37,318 nt of DNA from Rickettsiales bacterium (GTDB taxonomy: Bacteria > Pseudomonadota > Alphaproteobacteria > Rickettsiales > Rickettsiaceae): positions 1-37,318 of the forward strand of contig NVVL01000050.1 in assembly GCA_002402195.1 (NCBI GenBank). Reading direction: 5' to 3'. The notes below the pieces were generated by a model that did not search any database, was not told the DNA's origin, and was given only the letters and a program-made list of their open reading frames with translations. Shown here piece by piece: positions 1 to 5,658 of the stretch; position 1 is the first letter of the stretch, and each line of letters begins with the position of its first letter. A program made the position numbers and the translations under genes.

Positions 1-99
1 GCTATGGCTATGGCGATGGCTCTGGCTCTGGCTATGGCGATGGCTCTGGCGATTGCTATGGCTATGGCGATGGCTCTGGCTCTGGCGATGGCGATGGCT
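1..99. repeat. Terminal direct overlap (copy 1) marking a circular contig
   Basis: Bases 1-99 are identical to bases 37220-37318, including the one irregular unit GGCGATTGC that breaks the hexamer pattern. An exact 99-base terminal identity is typical of a k-mer overlap left by an assembler on a circular molecule. A headful-packaging phage with circularly permuted ends would assemble this way. The unit length would be 37,219 bp. Because the overlap lies inside a repetitive tract, a collapsed or wrongly joined repeat cannot be excluded from sequence alone. Confidence 0.9.
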
Positions 100-120
100 A
101 TGGCGATGGCTCTGGCGATG
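1..120 (+). repeat. Hexanucleotide repeat tract (GGCGAT/GGCTCT/GGCTAT)
   Basis: The tract is built almost entirely from three 6-base units, GGCGAT, GGCTCT and GGCTAT, in irregular order, with one GGCGATTGC variant. It is the continuation of 37144-37318. One frame encodes (D/S/Y)G dipeptides; another encodes MA/LA dipeptides that would run in frame into the gene at 118. The real copy number may be under-counted in a short-read assembly. Confidence 0.9.
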
Positions 121-125
121 GATAA
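1..125 (+). CDS. Gly/Asp/Ser/Tyr-repeat protein, 3' part (continues from 37123 across the junction)
   Basis: This is the 3' end of the gene that starts at 37123. Read in the frame whose codons start at position 3, the sequence is an unbroken run of TAT/GAT/TCT-GGC dipeptide codons (YG, DG, SG) with one TGC, ending in TAA at 123-125. Joined across the 99-bp overlap, the product is 73 residues. The stop overlaps the start of the next gene (ATG 118-120), so translation is probably coupled. See the entry at 37123 for the rest. Confidence 0.72.
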   Translation, partial: YGYGDGSGSGYGDGSGDCYGYGDGSGSGDGDGYGDGSGDG

Positions 126-756
126 GAAAACCTTCATTCAAAACTTTGTTATACAGAGGACAAAGACACTTCCGGCAGAGGCTATAAGCGACGCTGTAAC
201 GGCCTACGATAGCATTGAGGCGCTTTTCCCAAAGTTCGCCAAGGATTCTAAGGAAGGGTTTCAAACAGCTAAGGGACGCTATATAACTGACCACAGGCTG
301 GCCTGGTTTGATGCAATATGGACGGTATGGAACGTAGGAATATCCACAGGCACTAAAGGCGGCAAGAAGCAAGCAGGGGACGCTTTCCTCGACCAGATTA
401 AAAATAAAAATGACGCAAAAATGGCTTACGCTTCAGCTAGAGAACACGCAGAAAAAGAAAGGCCAGCGCTTGAAGCAAAAGGGAGTACTCCACCTTATTT
501 TAATAAGTGGTTTAACGATGGTCGATGGGATACTAAGCTAATTGTATCTGATGAGTTTGAGATGGATAGACCACCGCCAGTCAGCAAAGAGGTGATAGAT
601 CTAAGGTGCGGCATACACGAGTGCGATAACATTATTAAACAGTTTGGTGGTTATGGTGCTACGGAAGGAAACACCAACATTATCAAACAAGCGAAAGAGC
701 GGAAAGAAGACTTAACAGCTAAATTAATGCAGGCGTCTAGAAATGAAACAGTTTAA
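118..756 (+). CDS. Hypothetical protein with replication-protein-like C-terminal signature
   Basis: 212 residues starting at ATG 118 (MDKKTF). I reject the longer frame that reads back through the hexamer repeats as MA/LA dipeptides. The central part (a W-x-AIW-type segment, then KGGKKQAGDAFL) followed by PPYFNKWFNDGRW resembles the C-terminal region of phage replisome-organizer proteins, where a segment ending in a 'P-x-TWLN-x-RW' type motif is common. The usual N-terminal winged helix is not visible. Its position after the early HTH gene and before the nin-like genes is where lambdoid phages carry replication genes, so a replication role is inferred, not shown. No good ribosome binding site precedes it, so it is probably coupled to the repeat gene whose stop it overlaps. 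Confidence 0.65.
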   Translation: MDKKTFIQNFVIQRTKTLPAEAISDAVTAYDSIEALFPKFAKDSKEGFQTAKGRYITDHRLAWFDAIWTVWNVGISTGTKGGKKQAGDAFLDQIKNKNDAKMAYASAREHAEKERPALEAKGSTPPYFNKWFNDGRWDTKLIVSDEFEMDRPPPVSKEVIDLRCGIHECDNIIKQFGGYGATEGNTNIIKQAKERKEDLTAKLMQASRNETV

Positions 757-1093
757 TTCGAAAGAGTGGAGTCAAGGTGTCGAGGTTGTGACCGGCGGAA
801 TGGATAGCGTGAGAATTATATGTACTGATGGGCCAGGTCATTATCCTGTTGTTGGATTCATAGGGAGCGACTCCGAAGCTAGTCAATGGAATGATATCGG
901 GTGTTATTGCAGAGATTTAGGGACCGACTGTAGAGATATTTTCTTTAAGCCTAAAACAATAACAAAATACGCTAATATATTAACGAGAGGTAACGGGGAT
1001 AAATATCTTTCTCCGAACATGTTTCATAATAAAAACCTAGTTCTAAATAATGCAGCCTCAATCGCAATTGCAACAATAGAGTGGGAAGAATAA
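743..1093 (+). CDS. Hypothetical protein, 116 aa
   Basis: A 116-residue soluble protein starting with ATG inside the end of the previous gene (14-base overlap), and ending in TAA that overlaps the next ATG (TAATG). It has several Cys residues in the middle (around CYCRDLGTDC) and a hydrophobic C-terminal patch rich in Ala and Ile. I do not recognise the family. The tight overlaps on both sides support it as a real gene of the rightward early operon. Confidence 0.6.
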   Translation: MKQFNSKEWSQGVEVVTGGMDSVRIICTDGPGHYPVVGFIGSDSEASQWNDIGCYCRDLGTDCRDIFFKPKTITKYANILTRGNGDKYLSPNMFHNKNLVLNNAASIAIATIEWEE

Positions 1094-1176
1094 TGAATGA
1101 TACAGAGCTGTTTTTATTTTCAATCGCTTGTCTCGTTTTAGTTTGCGCCGCTGGCTACGTGATATTCTCAGGATGA
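1093..1176 (+). CDS. 27-aa single-pass membrane peptide
   Basis: MNDTELFLFSIACLVLVCAA begins the product: almost the whole peptide is one hydrophobic segment with a short acidic N-terminus. The ATG overlaps the preceding stop (TAATG) and the TGA overlaps the next start (ATGA). That is the spacing of a translationally coupled operon and is the main reason to accept so short a frame. Function unknown; a small inner-membrane protein by inference. Confidence 0.5.
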   Translation: MNDTELFLFSIACLVLVCAAGYVIFSG

Positions 1177-1364
1177 GAAATATAGGCGTTAGATATTGCA
1201 GAATTTGTGGGCCTAAAAATAGGGCTGAGTTTGATTTGTGTGAAAGCGGTAGAGTGAAAATGACATGCAGGGGTTGTTCTAGCTACAGACCGAAAAAAGC
1301 GTATACCTCTGAACTGGTAGGGGATGTTGAGTTTAATCAGAACTGGCTGGCGAGGAGGTTCTAG
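1173..1364 (+). CDS. Small Cys-rich (zinc-ribbon-like) protein
   Basis: 63 residues from ATG 1173, chosen over upstream starts because it makes an ATGA overlap with the membrane peptide. It has C-x2-C (CRIC near residue 9) and a later C-x2-C (CRGC), the pattern of a small zinc ribbon. The C-terminus reads NQNWLARRF, matching in style the end of the next protein (QEWLLKRW). The two may be diverged tandem copies. Function unknown; nucleic-acid or protein binding is a guess from the Cys pairs. Confidence 0.6.
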   Translation: MRNIGVRYCRICGPKNRAEFDLCESGRVKMTCRGCSSYRPKKAYTSELVGDVEFNQNWLARRF

Positions 1365-1549
1365 TGCTAGCTAAATGTATGCGGTGTAAAGAAAGGAAAG
1401 ACCCTAAGAAAGACTTCGGTTTTCGGCTTAACGGTAAACGCAAGGAAAATTGTTTTGTGTGTGAGGAAGAGAGGGAAAACAATGTAGTAACTAGTCTCCC
1501 CACAAGGACATTAAAAACTAGTCAGGAATGGCTACTCAAGAGGTGGTGA
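1364..1549 (+). CDS. Small Cys-rich protein, possible paralogue of preceding gene
   Basis: 61 residues starting at GTG 1364, which shares its first base with the preceding TAG. It has CMRC near the N-terminus and CFVC mid-protein, again two C-x2-C pairs suggesting zinc coordination, with many Lys and Arg between them. The end, SQEWLLKRW, resembles NQNWLARRF of the upstream neighbour, suggesting duplication or a shared C-terminal docking motif. Function unknown. Confidence 0.6.
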   Translation: MLAKCMRCKERKDPKKDFGFRLNGKRKENCFVCEEERENNVVTSLPTRTLKTSQEWLLKRW

Positions 1550-1550
1550 T

Positions 1551-1802
1551 ATGGATAATCTACATAACGATATATTAGAATCATTTGAGAAAAACACAAC
1601 TAGTAGAAACGTGAGCTATACAAGGGTTATCAGATGCAACAAAGGGCTTTGGAAAGTTAGCTCTCATGATTACGGGTTTGCAGAAGAGAAAGCGATTAGA
1701 GAGTTCTTAAAATATTATTTTACAGGCGTTTATGATGTTGATATAGACACCGACTTAATTAAATTTAGCAATGGCTGGATGCAGGTGTCCTATGGGGGAT
1801 GA
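1551..1802 (+). CDS. Hypothetical protein, 83 aa
   Basis: An 83-residue protein, ATG one base after the preceding stop with GAGGTGGTGAT just upstream as a ribosome binding site. It contains no recognisable motif; the composition is mixed and soluble. Its end overlaps the start of the NinB-like gene by 11 bases. I do not recognise the family. Confidence 0.6.
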   Translation: MDNLHNDILESFEKNTTSRNVSYTRVIRCNKGLWKVSSHDYGFAEEKAIREFLKYYFTGVYDVDIDTDLIKFSNGWMQVSYGG

Positions 1803-2205
1803 GTGGCTAGTTAACAGTGATCATTCTAAAGCTAAGTTTTTAGAGCACGTTGAAAAGATTTACGATGAACACAAACACGTTGCATTCACTATAAAAACAG
1901 GCAAGCAGCGCACGAACACGCAAAACGCATCAATGCATAAATACTGTGAACTGTTAGCATCAGAGCTAAACGAGAAAGGGCTAGATATGGATCTAGTGTT
2001 GAGCAAAGGCGTTAGTGTTCCATGGAATAAGATTTTAATTAAAGAATTAATGTGGCGTCCCGTTCAACTAGCGATGACTGATGAGCAAAGCACGACAAAA
2101 CCTAAACGCCAGGATTATGGCGAGATATACGATGTCATTAATAAATACATAGCAGAGAGGTTCGGCATTTACGTGCCATGGCCCTCAAGGGAAGAAATGA
2201 AATGA
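1792..2205 (+). CDS. ninB: NinB-like recombination protein
   Basis: 137 residues from ATG 1792 (MGDEWLV); a longer frame from 1771 would overlap the previous gene more deeply. It has the family pattern QRTNTQNASMHKYCELLASE near residues 39-58 and the C-terminal signature EIYDVINKYIAERFGIYVPW, found in NinB (lambda Orf) and related proteins. NinB/Orf is known to act in phage recombination as a mediator that helps load recombinase on SSB-coated DNA. Here it pairs with the leftward exonuclease and SSB genes. The position in the nin region before NinG fits lambdoid order. Ends in an ATGA overlap with the next gene. Confidence 0.85.
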   Translation: MGDEWLVNSDHSKAKFLEHVEKIYDEHKHVAFTIKTGKQRTNTQNASMHKYCELLASELNEKGLDMDLVLSKGVSVPWNKILIKELMWRPVQLAMTDEQSTTKPKRQDYGEIYDVINKYIAERFGIYVPWPSREEMK

Positions 2206-2390
2206 GTGTAAAAATTAGAAATCATAAAGACGACCCTGATATGTTAGAAGTGTACTCAATCGACTGGCGCGGGGAGTTCACCCTTTGGGGCTCTGTTCAC
2301 TTTGATATTCTGACAGAGTTTGAGGTAGAGATAACTAAAGATGATCTAGACAACATGGAGAGAGATCTTTGTATTAAGGAGGGGAAATGA
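2202..2390 (+). CDS. Hypothetical protein, 62 aa
   Basis: 62 acidic residues starting at ATG 2202 (MSVKIRN), chosen because it makes an ATGA overlap with ninB and has AAGGGAAGAAA just upstream. A pattern of short beta-prone stretches (LEVYSIDWRGEFTLWGSVHF) suggests a small beta-fold. Function unknown. Its own stop overlaps the next start in the same ATGA manner. Confidence 0.6.
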   Translation: MSVKIRNHKDDPDMLEVYSIDWRGEFTLWGSVHFDILTEFEVEITKDDLDNMERDLCIKEGK

Positions 2391-2500
2391 AGGCATTAGA
2401 GTTAATAGAATCCCTGGGGCGCATTGTTAGCGGTTTGGCGAGAGCTGACATAAGGAAAGATGTAGACATGCAAAAAATCTGGATTAAGGTGGAGAGATGA
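2387..2500 (+). CDS. Hypothetical 37-aa protein
   Basis: MKALELIESLGRIVSG begins the product. ATG 2387 overlaps the previous TGA and is preceded by AAGGAGGGGAA, a strong ribosome binding site. The strong SD and the coupled start and stop argue for a real gene. The peptide looks helical and amphipathic. Function unknown. Confidence 0.55.
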   Translation: MKALELIESLGRIVSGLARADIRKDVDMQKIWIKVER

Positions 2501-2625
2501 CAGAGTTTAATGGTGAGGAAATGGATGAGCTTTGCACATATGCAGACTTAGAGGGATCTGAGCTAGGGGAATATGTCGGGGTATTGGGACATGGGCGGCT
2601 CATATGGGATGAGCGGCGAATTTAG
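2497..2625 (+). CDS. Hypothetical 42-aa acidic protein
   Basis: A 42-residue acidic peptide (MTEFNGEEMDELCTY at the N-terminus). ATG 2497 makes an ATGA overlap with the preceding stop and follows AAGGTGGAGAG, a good ribosome binding site. Its 3' end overlaps the next frame. Function unknown; support comes from the coupling and the SD only. Confidence 0.5.
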   Translation: MTEFNGEEMDELCTYADLEGSELGEYVGVLGHGRLIWDERRI

Positions 2626-2749
2626 CCAGGATTTAAACAAAGAGCTTCATCGCTTGCTGGCTAGATTCAAAAATGAAACTGAAATTATAAAAATAACTGA
2701 GCCACGTCAAGATAGGGTATATGAGAAGTTAGTTTGGCTTAACGAATAA
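2591..2749 (+). CDS. Hypothetical ~52-aa protein
   Basis: An open frame from ATG 2591 (or ATG 2609 in the same frame, MSGEFSQ) to TAA 2747-2749. The sequence is charged and helical (NKELHRLLARFKNETE). It overlaps the previous frame by 17-35 bases and precedes ninG by 18 bases. The start is uncertain; GGGGTATTGGGAC lies before 2591. Function unknown. Confidence 0.45.
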   Translation: MGGSYGMSGEFSQDLNKELHRLLARFKNETEIIKITEPRQDRVYEKLVWLNE

Positions 2750-2767
2750 CAAGGGGATTAACTAAGG

Positions 2768-3289
2768 ATGGCTAAAAAGTGCAAAGAGTGTAAGAGCAAA
2801 ATAGAAAACCCTTACAGCAGCACTCAAATAGCTTGCAGCCCATTATGCGCGATATTACTGGCACAAAAAGCAAGAGCCAAAGAGGACAAGAAGAAGCACA
2901 AGGAGATGAAAGAGAAAATTAAAACAAAAGGAAAATGGCTTCAAGAGGCTCAACAAGAATTCAACAAATATATAAGGAAGAGGGATGAGGGAAATTCATG
3001 TATTAGTTGTGGGCGCTCCACTGGGTGCAAGATTAACGCAGGACATTATAGAAGTGTTGGAGCGTGTCCAGAACTTAGATTCTGTGAAGACAACGTTCAC
3101 CTACAATGTGAGCAGTGCAACTGCTTTAAATCAGGAAACGCCATTGATTACCGAATTGGGCTTATTAAAAAAATCGGATTAGATCAAGTTGAATGGCTGG
3201 AAGGGCCTCACGATCTGAATAATTACACGATAGATGATATTAAAGAAATCAAAGCACGTTACAAAATCAAAGTTAAAGGGATGCTATAG
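2768..3289 (+). CDS. ninG: NinG-like (Rap) recombination endonuclease
   Basis: 173 residues. N-terminal C5-x2-C8 with C23-x3-C27 forms a zinc-binding head, followed by a Lys/Glu-rich helical linker (about 30-65). Then comes the second Cys/His-rich part, CISCGRSTGC, AGHYRSVGACPELRF, HLQCEQCN, an HNH-like arrangement typical of the lambda NinG family. NinG/Rap is known as a Holliday-junction and D-loop endonuclease that promotes recombination with short homologies. Its presence with NinB, YqaJ-type exonuclease and SSB points to a phage recombination system that does not rely on the host alone. AAGGGGATTAACTAAGG lies upstream as a ribosome binding site. Confidence 0.9.
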   Translation: MAKKCKECKSKIENPYSSTQIACSPLCAILLAQKARAKEDKKKHKEMKEKIKTKGKWLQEAQQEFNKYIRKRDEGNSCISCGRSTGCKINAGHYRSVGACPELRFCEDNVHLQCEQCNCFKSGNAIDYRIGLIKKIGLDQVEWLEGPHDLNNYTIDDIKEIKARYKIKVKGML

Positions 3290-3301
3290 GGGGTTATATG
3301 A

Positions 3302-3505
3302 ATGATTGACTTAAGAGATGTAAGGATCGACATATGCGCTACTTCACCGGCAATATCAGTGGGGGAAGTTGAGATTATTTTAACCTACGAACCTACTGGG
3401 CAGAGCGTTAGTGGCAAAGGCAAGTCAACGTATTTATTGAAGGAAAAGTTACTGTATCGATTGGATCAAAAGGTTCTTTGGGGGACAGGGGGTGATTCTA
3501 TTTAA
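3302..3505 (+). CDS. Hypothetical protein, 67 aa
   Basis: 67 residues from ATG 3302 with GGGGGTTATATGA upstream. It alternates hydrophobic and polar residues (VRIDICATS, GEVEIILTYEP), suggesting a small beta-rich fold. It ends 14 bases inside the dUTPase gene. No family recognised. Gene spacing supports it as part of the same operon. Confidence 0.55.
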   Translation: MIDLRDVRIDICATSPAISVGEVEIILTYEPTGQSVSGKGKSTYLLKEKLLYRLDQKVLWGTGGDSI

Positions 3506-3908
3506 AAAATTAAATGACTTAGCGATTATACCAAAAGTTCAAACCGATGGTGCTGCTGGTTTTGATTTGCATTGTGTTGAGGAAACGTCTGTATGGGGAG
3601 GCGAAGTTACTAAGGTCATGACGGGGTTAGCTTGCGCCATTCCAGATGGGTATTTAGGGTTAATCAAACCAAGGTCTGGGCTTGCGGCTAAGTGGGGTAT
3701 TAACGTGTTAGGTGGCGTTATTGATAGCGATTACAGAGGGGAGCTTATTGTTCTTCTAACAAAGCACACTGCTATGCCATTTGACATACACCCTGGAGAG
3801 AGAATTGCTCAATTAATTGTTGTCCCTTGTATGAACCAATGCATGGAGGTGGGCGACTTAGACAGCACCACGCGAGGCGTTAACGGATTTGGGTCAACAG
3901 GTGAATAG
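3492..3908 (+). CDS. dut: dUTP diphosphatase (trimeric dUTPase)
   Basis: 138 residues with GTG start at 3492 preceded by GGGGGACAGG. All five dUTPase motifs are present in order: AAGFDL (21-26), PRSGLA (60-65), GGVIDSDYRGE (74-84, with the expected catalytic Asp78), GERIAQL (102-108) and RGVNGFGSTG (128-137, the glycine-rich P-loop-like C-terminus). The enzyme hydrolyses dUTP to dUMP and diphosphate, keeping uracil out of phage DNA and feeding dTMP synthesis. Length is normal for trimeric dUTPases and the gene appears intact. It lies at the end of the rightward early operon. Confidence 0.95.
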   Translation: MILFKKLNDLAIIPKVQTDGAAGFDLHCVEETSVWGGEVTKVMTGLACAIPDGYLGLIKPRSGLAAKWGINVLGGVIDSDYRGELIVLLTKHTAMPFDIHPGERIAQLIVVPCMNQCMEVGDLDSTTRGVNGFGSTGE

Positions 3909-4089
3909 CTACACCCACGGAATCTACAAAGGCAAAGCCGCTATTTTCTATAATGGCTTACCTATATCACAAGAAGAGGCGATCGATCTTCTTAACCAAA
4001 CTGTGAAGTTGAAACAGGAATTTTCAATACTAACGTCTAAACTAACGGCTCTAATCAAAAAGCGAAGACTTAAACAGGAGGAAATTTGA
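3901..4089 (+). CDS. Hypothetical protein, 62 aa
   Basis: GTG 3901 (or TTG 3889 in the same frame) starts inside the end of dut. The N-terminal half (GIYKGKAAIFYNGLPISQEE) looks globular; the C-terminal half is a Lys-rich helix with heptad-like hydrophobics. It ends in a TTGA overlap with the next gene. Family unknown. Confidence 0.5.
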   Translation: MNSYTHGIYKGKAAIFYNGLPISQEEAIDLLNQTVKLKQEFSILTSKLTALIKKRRLKQEEI

Positions 4090-4343
4090 ACATTGATGAG
4101 TTAAGGAATAGGTTTATCAATTCACATAAAGCGACGATAAATAAAAAAGAGTTTGAGATATTAGATAAGCAATTTAAACAGATTATGATTGAAAGCGAGG
4201 CTAGTGCAATTAGTTGTGATCTAGTAAACAGTTTATTAACTAAGAAGATTAACGAAAACAAACATCTAACTAGGTTAATAAATACATTAAAGATTCAATC
4301 AAACTGCTTTGAACAGTCGATACGTGAATTGATGGTAAAGTAA
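4086..4343 (+). CDS. Hypothetical helical protein in the position of a late regulator
   Basis: 85 residues with TTG start at 4086, supported by AGGAGGAAAT just upstream and the TTGA overlap with the previous stop. Predicted to be almost entirely helical and charged. In lambdoid phages the last early gene before the lysis cassette is the late antiterminator Q. This gene sits there but shows no Q-type motif I can recognise, so a regulatory role is only positional inference. Confidence 0.55.
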   Translation: MNIDELRNRFINSHKATINKKEFEILDKQFKQIMIESEASAISCDLVNSLLTKKINENKHLTRLINTLKIQSNCFEQSIRELMVK

Positions 4344-4437
4344 TATATTAAGGCCATATGGCCAAATAGCATAAAACGGTCATATTGATTAAATATTATT
4401 AAGTGATAAACTATAGCCTATCCCTAACGCCCACTTC
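4344..4437 (+). promoter_or_regulatory. Intergenic region with perfect 12-bp palindrome and candidate late promoter
   Basis: This is the only clear gap between the rightward early genes and the lysis genes. It holds the perfect palindrome GGCCATATGGCC (4352-4363) and an AT-rich stretch with TTGATT (about 4386) followed 16 bases later by TAAACT, a weak sigma70-like pair. By position it is the candidate late promoter. The promoter call is tentative; the palindrome is directly seen. Confidence 0.4.
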
Positions 4438-4830
4438 ATGGATAGTAGTATGCCTGATTCAATCTCTAACAGTTCAGTAGTCCAGGCTTTATCAGCAGTC
4501 CTTGCTCTAGTCATTGGCCTTTTAGGCTCTTTTGCAGCTTGGGTCGGTGTTCGTAACATCGGGAGAATTGACTATTTAGAGAAATCTAGCCAATATAACA
4601 AGATCAACTTAGCTAAGTCTAATGAGAAATTCAGCATGGCACTAACGGCGCTCGGCGAGACAGTAGAACGCAACGAGAGGCAGCACAAAGAGCGCATAGA
4701 CAGCGATCGAAGAGAAACCAGTAGACGGTTAGCTTATTTAGAAAAAATGCACGAACAGAGCCGTATGGACCTTAAAGAGCTTTTCGATAAACACGCACAA
4801 AACCTTGAACGAATTATAAGCAACAGATGA
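4438..4830 (+). CDS. Membrane-anchored coiled-coil protein, lysis cassette (spanin- or holin-associated)
   Basis: 130 residues. One N-terminal membrane segment (about residues 14-40, ALSAVLALVIGLLGSFAAW) is followed by a long charged helical domain with coiled-coil character to the C-terminus. The topology is that of an Rz-like i-spanin or another membrane-tethered lysis factor; it lies directly upstream of, and overlaps, the lysozyme gene (ATGA). No clear SD precedes ATG 4438, and ATG 4450 is an alternative start. I cannot assign it as holin or spanin from sequence alone. Confidence 0.6.
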   Translation: MDSSMPDSISNSSVVQALSAVLALVIGLLGSFAAWVGVRNIGRIDYLEKSSQYNKINLAKSNEKFSMALTALGETVERNERQHKERIDSDRRETSRRLAYLEKMHEQSRMDLKELFDKHAQNLERIISNR

Positions 4831-5237
4831 AAGCCCACGAATTAATCAAATTACATGAGGGCCTAGAATTAAAGCCCTATCGATGTACTGCTGGTGAGCT
4901 CACTATCGGTTATGGCATTAATCTTGATGCTGGCATAACTGAAGAAGAAGCCGATTACATGCTGGATAATCGAGTCAGATCACTAACCACACAGCTACAC
5001 AATATTGATTTCTGGATAGAATTGTCAGGCGTTCGACGCGCAGTTCTTATTGACATGGCTTACAATCTAGGGCTAAGCGGTCTGTTAAAATTTAGGCGGA
5101 TGCTGGCGGCGATGGAGGTCCGAGATTTTGACAAGGCCGCTATTGAAATGGAAAATTCACGCTGGTTTAATCAAGTAGGAAACAGATCAAAACGTCTACA
5201 AAAAATGATGATAACAGGTGACTGGTGGACAGATTGA
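4827..5237 (+). CDS. Endolysin, T4-type lysozyme (GH24) with Glu-Cys-Thr catalytic triad
   Basis: 136 residues. The N-terminus carries the family signature LHEG with Glu11, then TIGYG with Thr26. The residue at position 20, Asp in T4 lysozyme, is Cys here (KPYRCTAGELTIGYG), a known natural variant of this family. The conserved C-terminal W-x-GG region is diverged (SRWFNQVGNRSKR). It cleaves the peptidoglycan glycan chain between MurNAc and GlcNAc. There is no signal peptide, so export would depend on a holin. ATGA overlap with the preceding gene. Confidence 0.92.
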   Translation: MKAHELIKLHEGLELKPYRCTAGELTIGYGINLDAGITEEEADYMLDNRVRSLTTQLHNIDFWIELSGVRRAVLIDMAYNLGLSGLLKFRRMLAAMEVRDFDKAAIEMENSRWFNQVGNRSKRLQKMMITGDWWTD

Positions 5238-5431
5238 GTCCTAAATCAACACGATCTATTGCCTACATTTTAAATGCCTTCACCCTTAAAAACCTCATAT
5301 CACCATCTACAGTTGTCGCTTATGCAGCAATATTTGTCTTGTTAATAGGGTCATCTAATGAGCAAGACGGCCATCTTCAAGCTATAATTGCCATCATATG
5401 TATAGTGTCTTTCTTTTTTCGCAAGCCTTAG
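5225..5431 (+). CDS. Small two-segment membrane protein, holin candidate
   Basis: 68 residues from GTG 5225 (TTG 5233 is an alternative that would overlap the lysozyme stop as TTGA). Two hydrophobic segments, about VVAYAAIFVLLIG and AIIAIICIVSFFF, are separated by a short polar loop, and the C-terminus is RKP. This size and topology next to an endolysin suggest a class II holin or antiholin. Inferred from context; no family signature is recognised. Confidence 0.6.
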   Translation: MDRLSPKSTRSIAYILNAFTLKNLISPSTVVAYAAIFVLLIGSSNEQDGHLQAIIAIICIVSFFFRKP

Positions 5432-5476
5432 AGCGCCCTTCGCAACCTTCCCTAGCGTCGGGTGCTCGCCTTTTTT

Positions 5477-5635
5477 ATGACTGACTACGTTACGGACTTG
5501 CTAGAAGACCTAATATTAAGAATTGTGATATTATGTATTGCATATATAGCGCTTGTTGTTGTGTTTGTTAATCTAACTGTGAGCGTAACGTATCAGGTTT
5601 GTACTACTCCGATTAAGTCAAAGAACAACGATTAA
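5477..5635 (+). CDS. 52-aa membrane protein, possible lysis accessory
   Basis: ATG 5477 to TAA 5635. Acidic N-terminus (MTDYVTDLLEDLI), one long hydrophobic segment (RIVILCIAYIALVVVFVN), and a polar C-terminus. It lies between the holin candidate and the sulfotransferase-like gene. No strong SD is seen (T-rich upstream), so translation is uncertain. It could be a second holin component. Confidence 0.45.
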   Translation: MTDYVTDLLEDLILRIVILCIAYIALVVVFVNLTVSVTYQVCTTPIKSKNND

Positions 5636-5658
5636 TTCTAGAGAGGTGGCGGCATAAC

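Noticed and set aside
4..117. MA/LA-repeat N-terminal extension of the gene at 118
   Set aside because: Low-complexity reading of the hexamer tract; the Gly-rich frame has the better start and a coupled stop. Kept only as a finding.
2985..3182. 65-aa ORF inside ninG
   Set aside because: Shadow frame of a well-supported ninG gene.
5432..5476. Terminator after the holin candidate (T6 run)
   Set aside because: The preceding bases form only a poorly paired stem several bases from the T-run.
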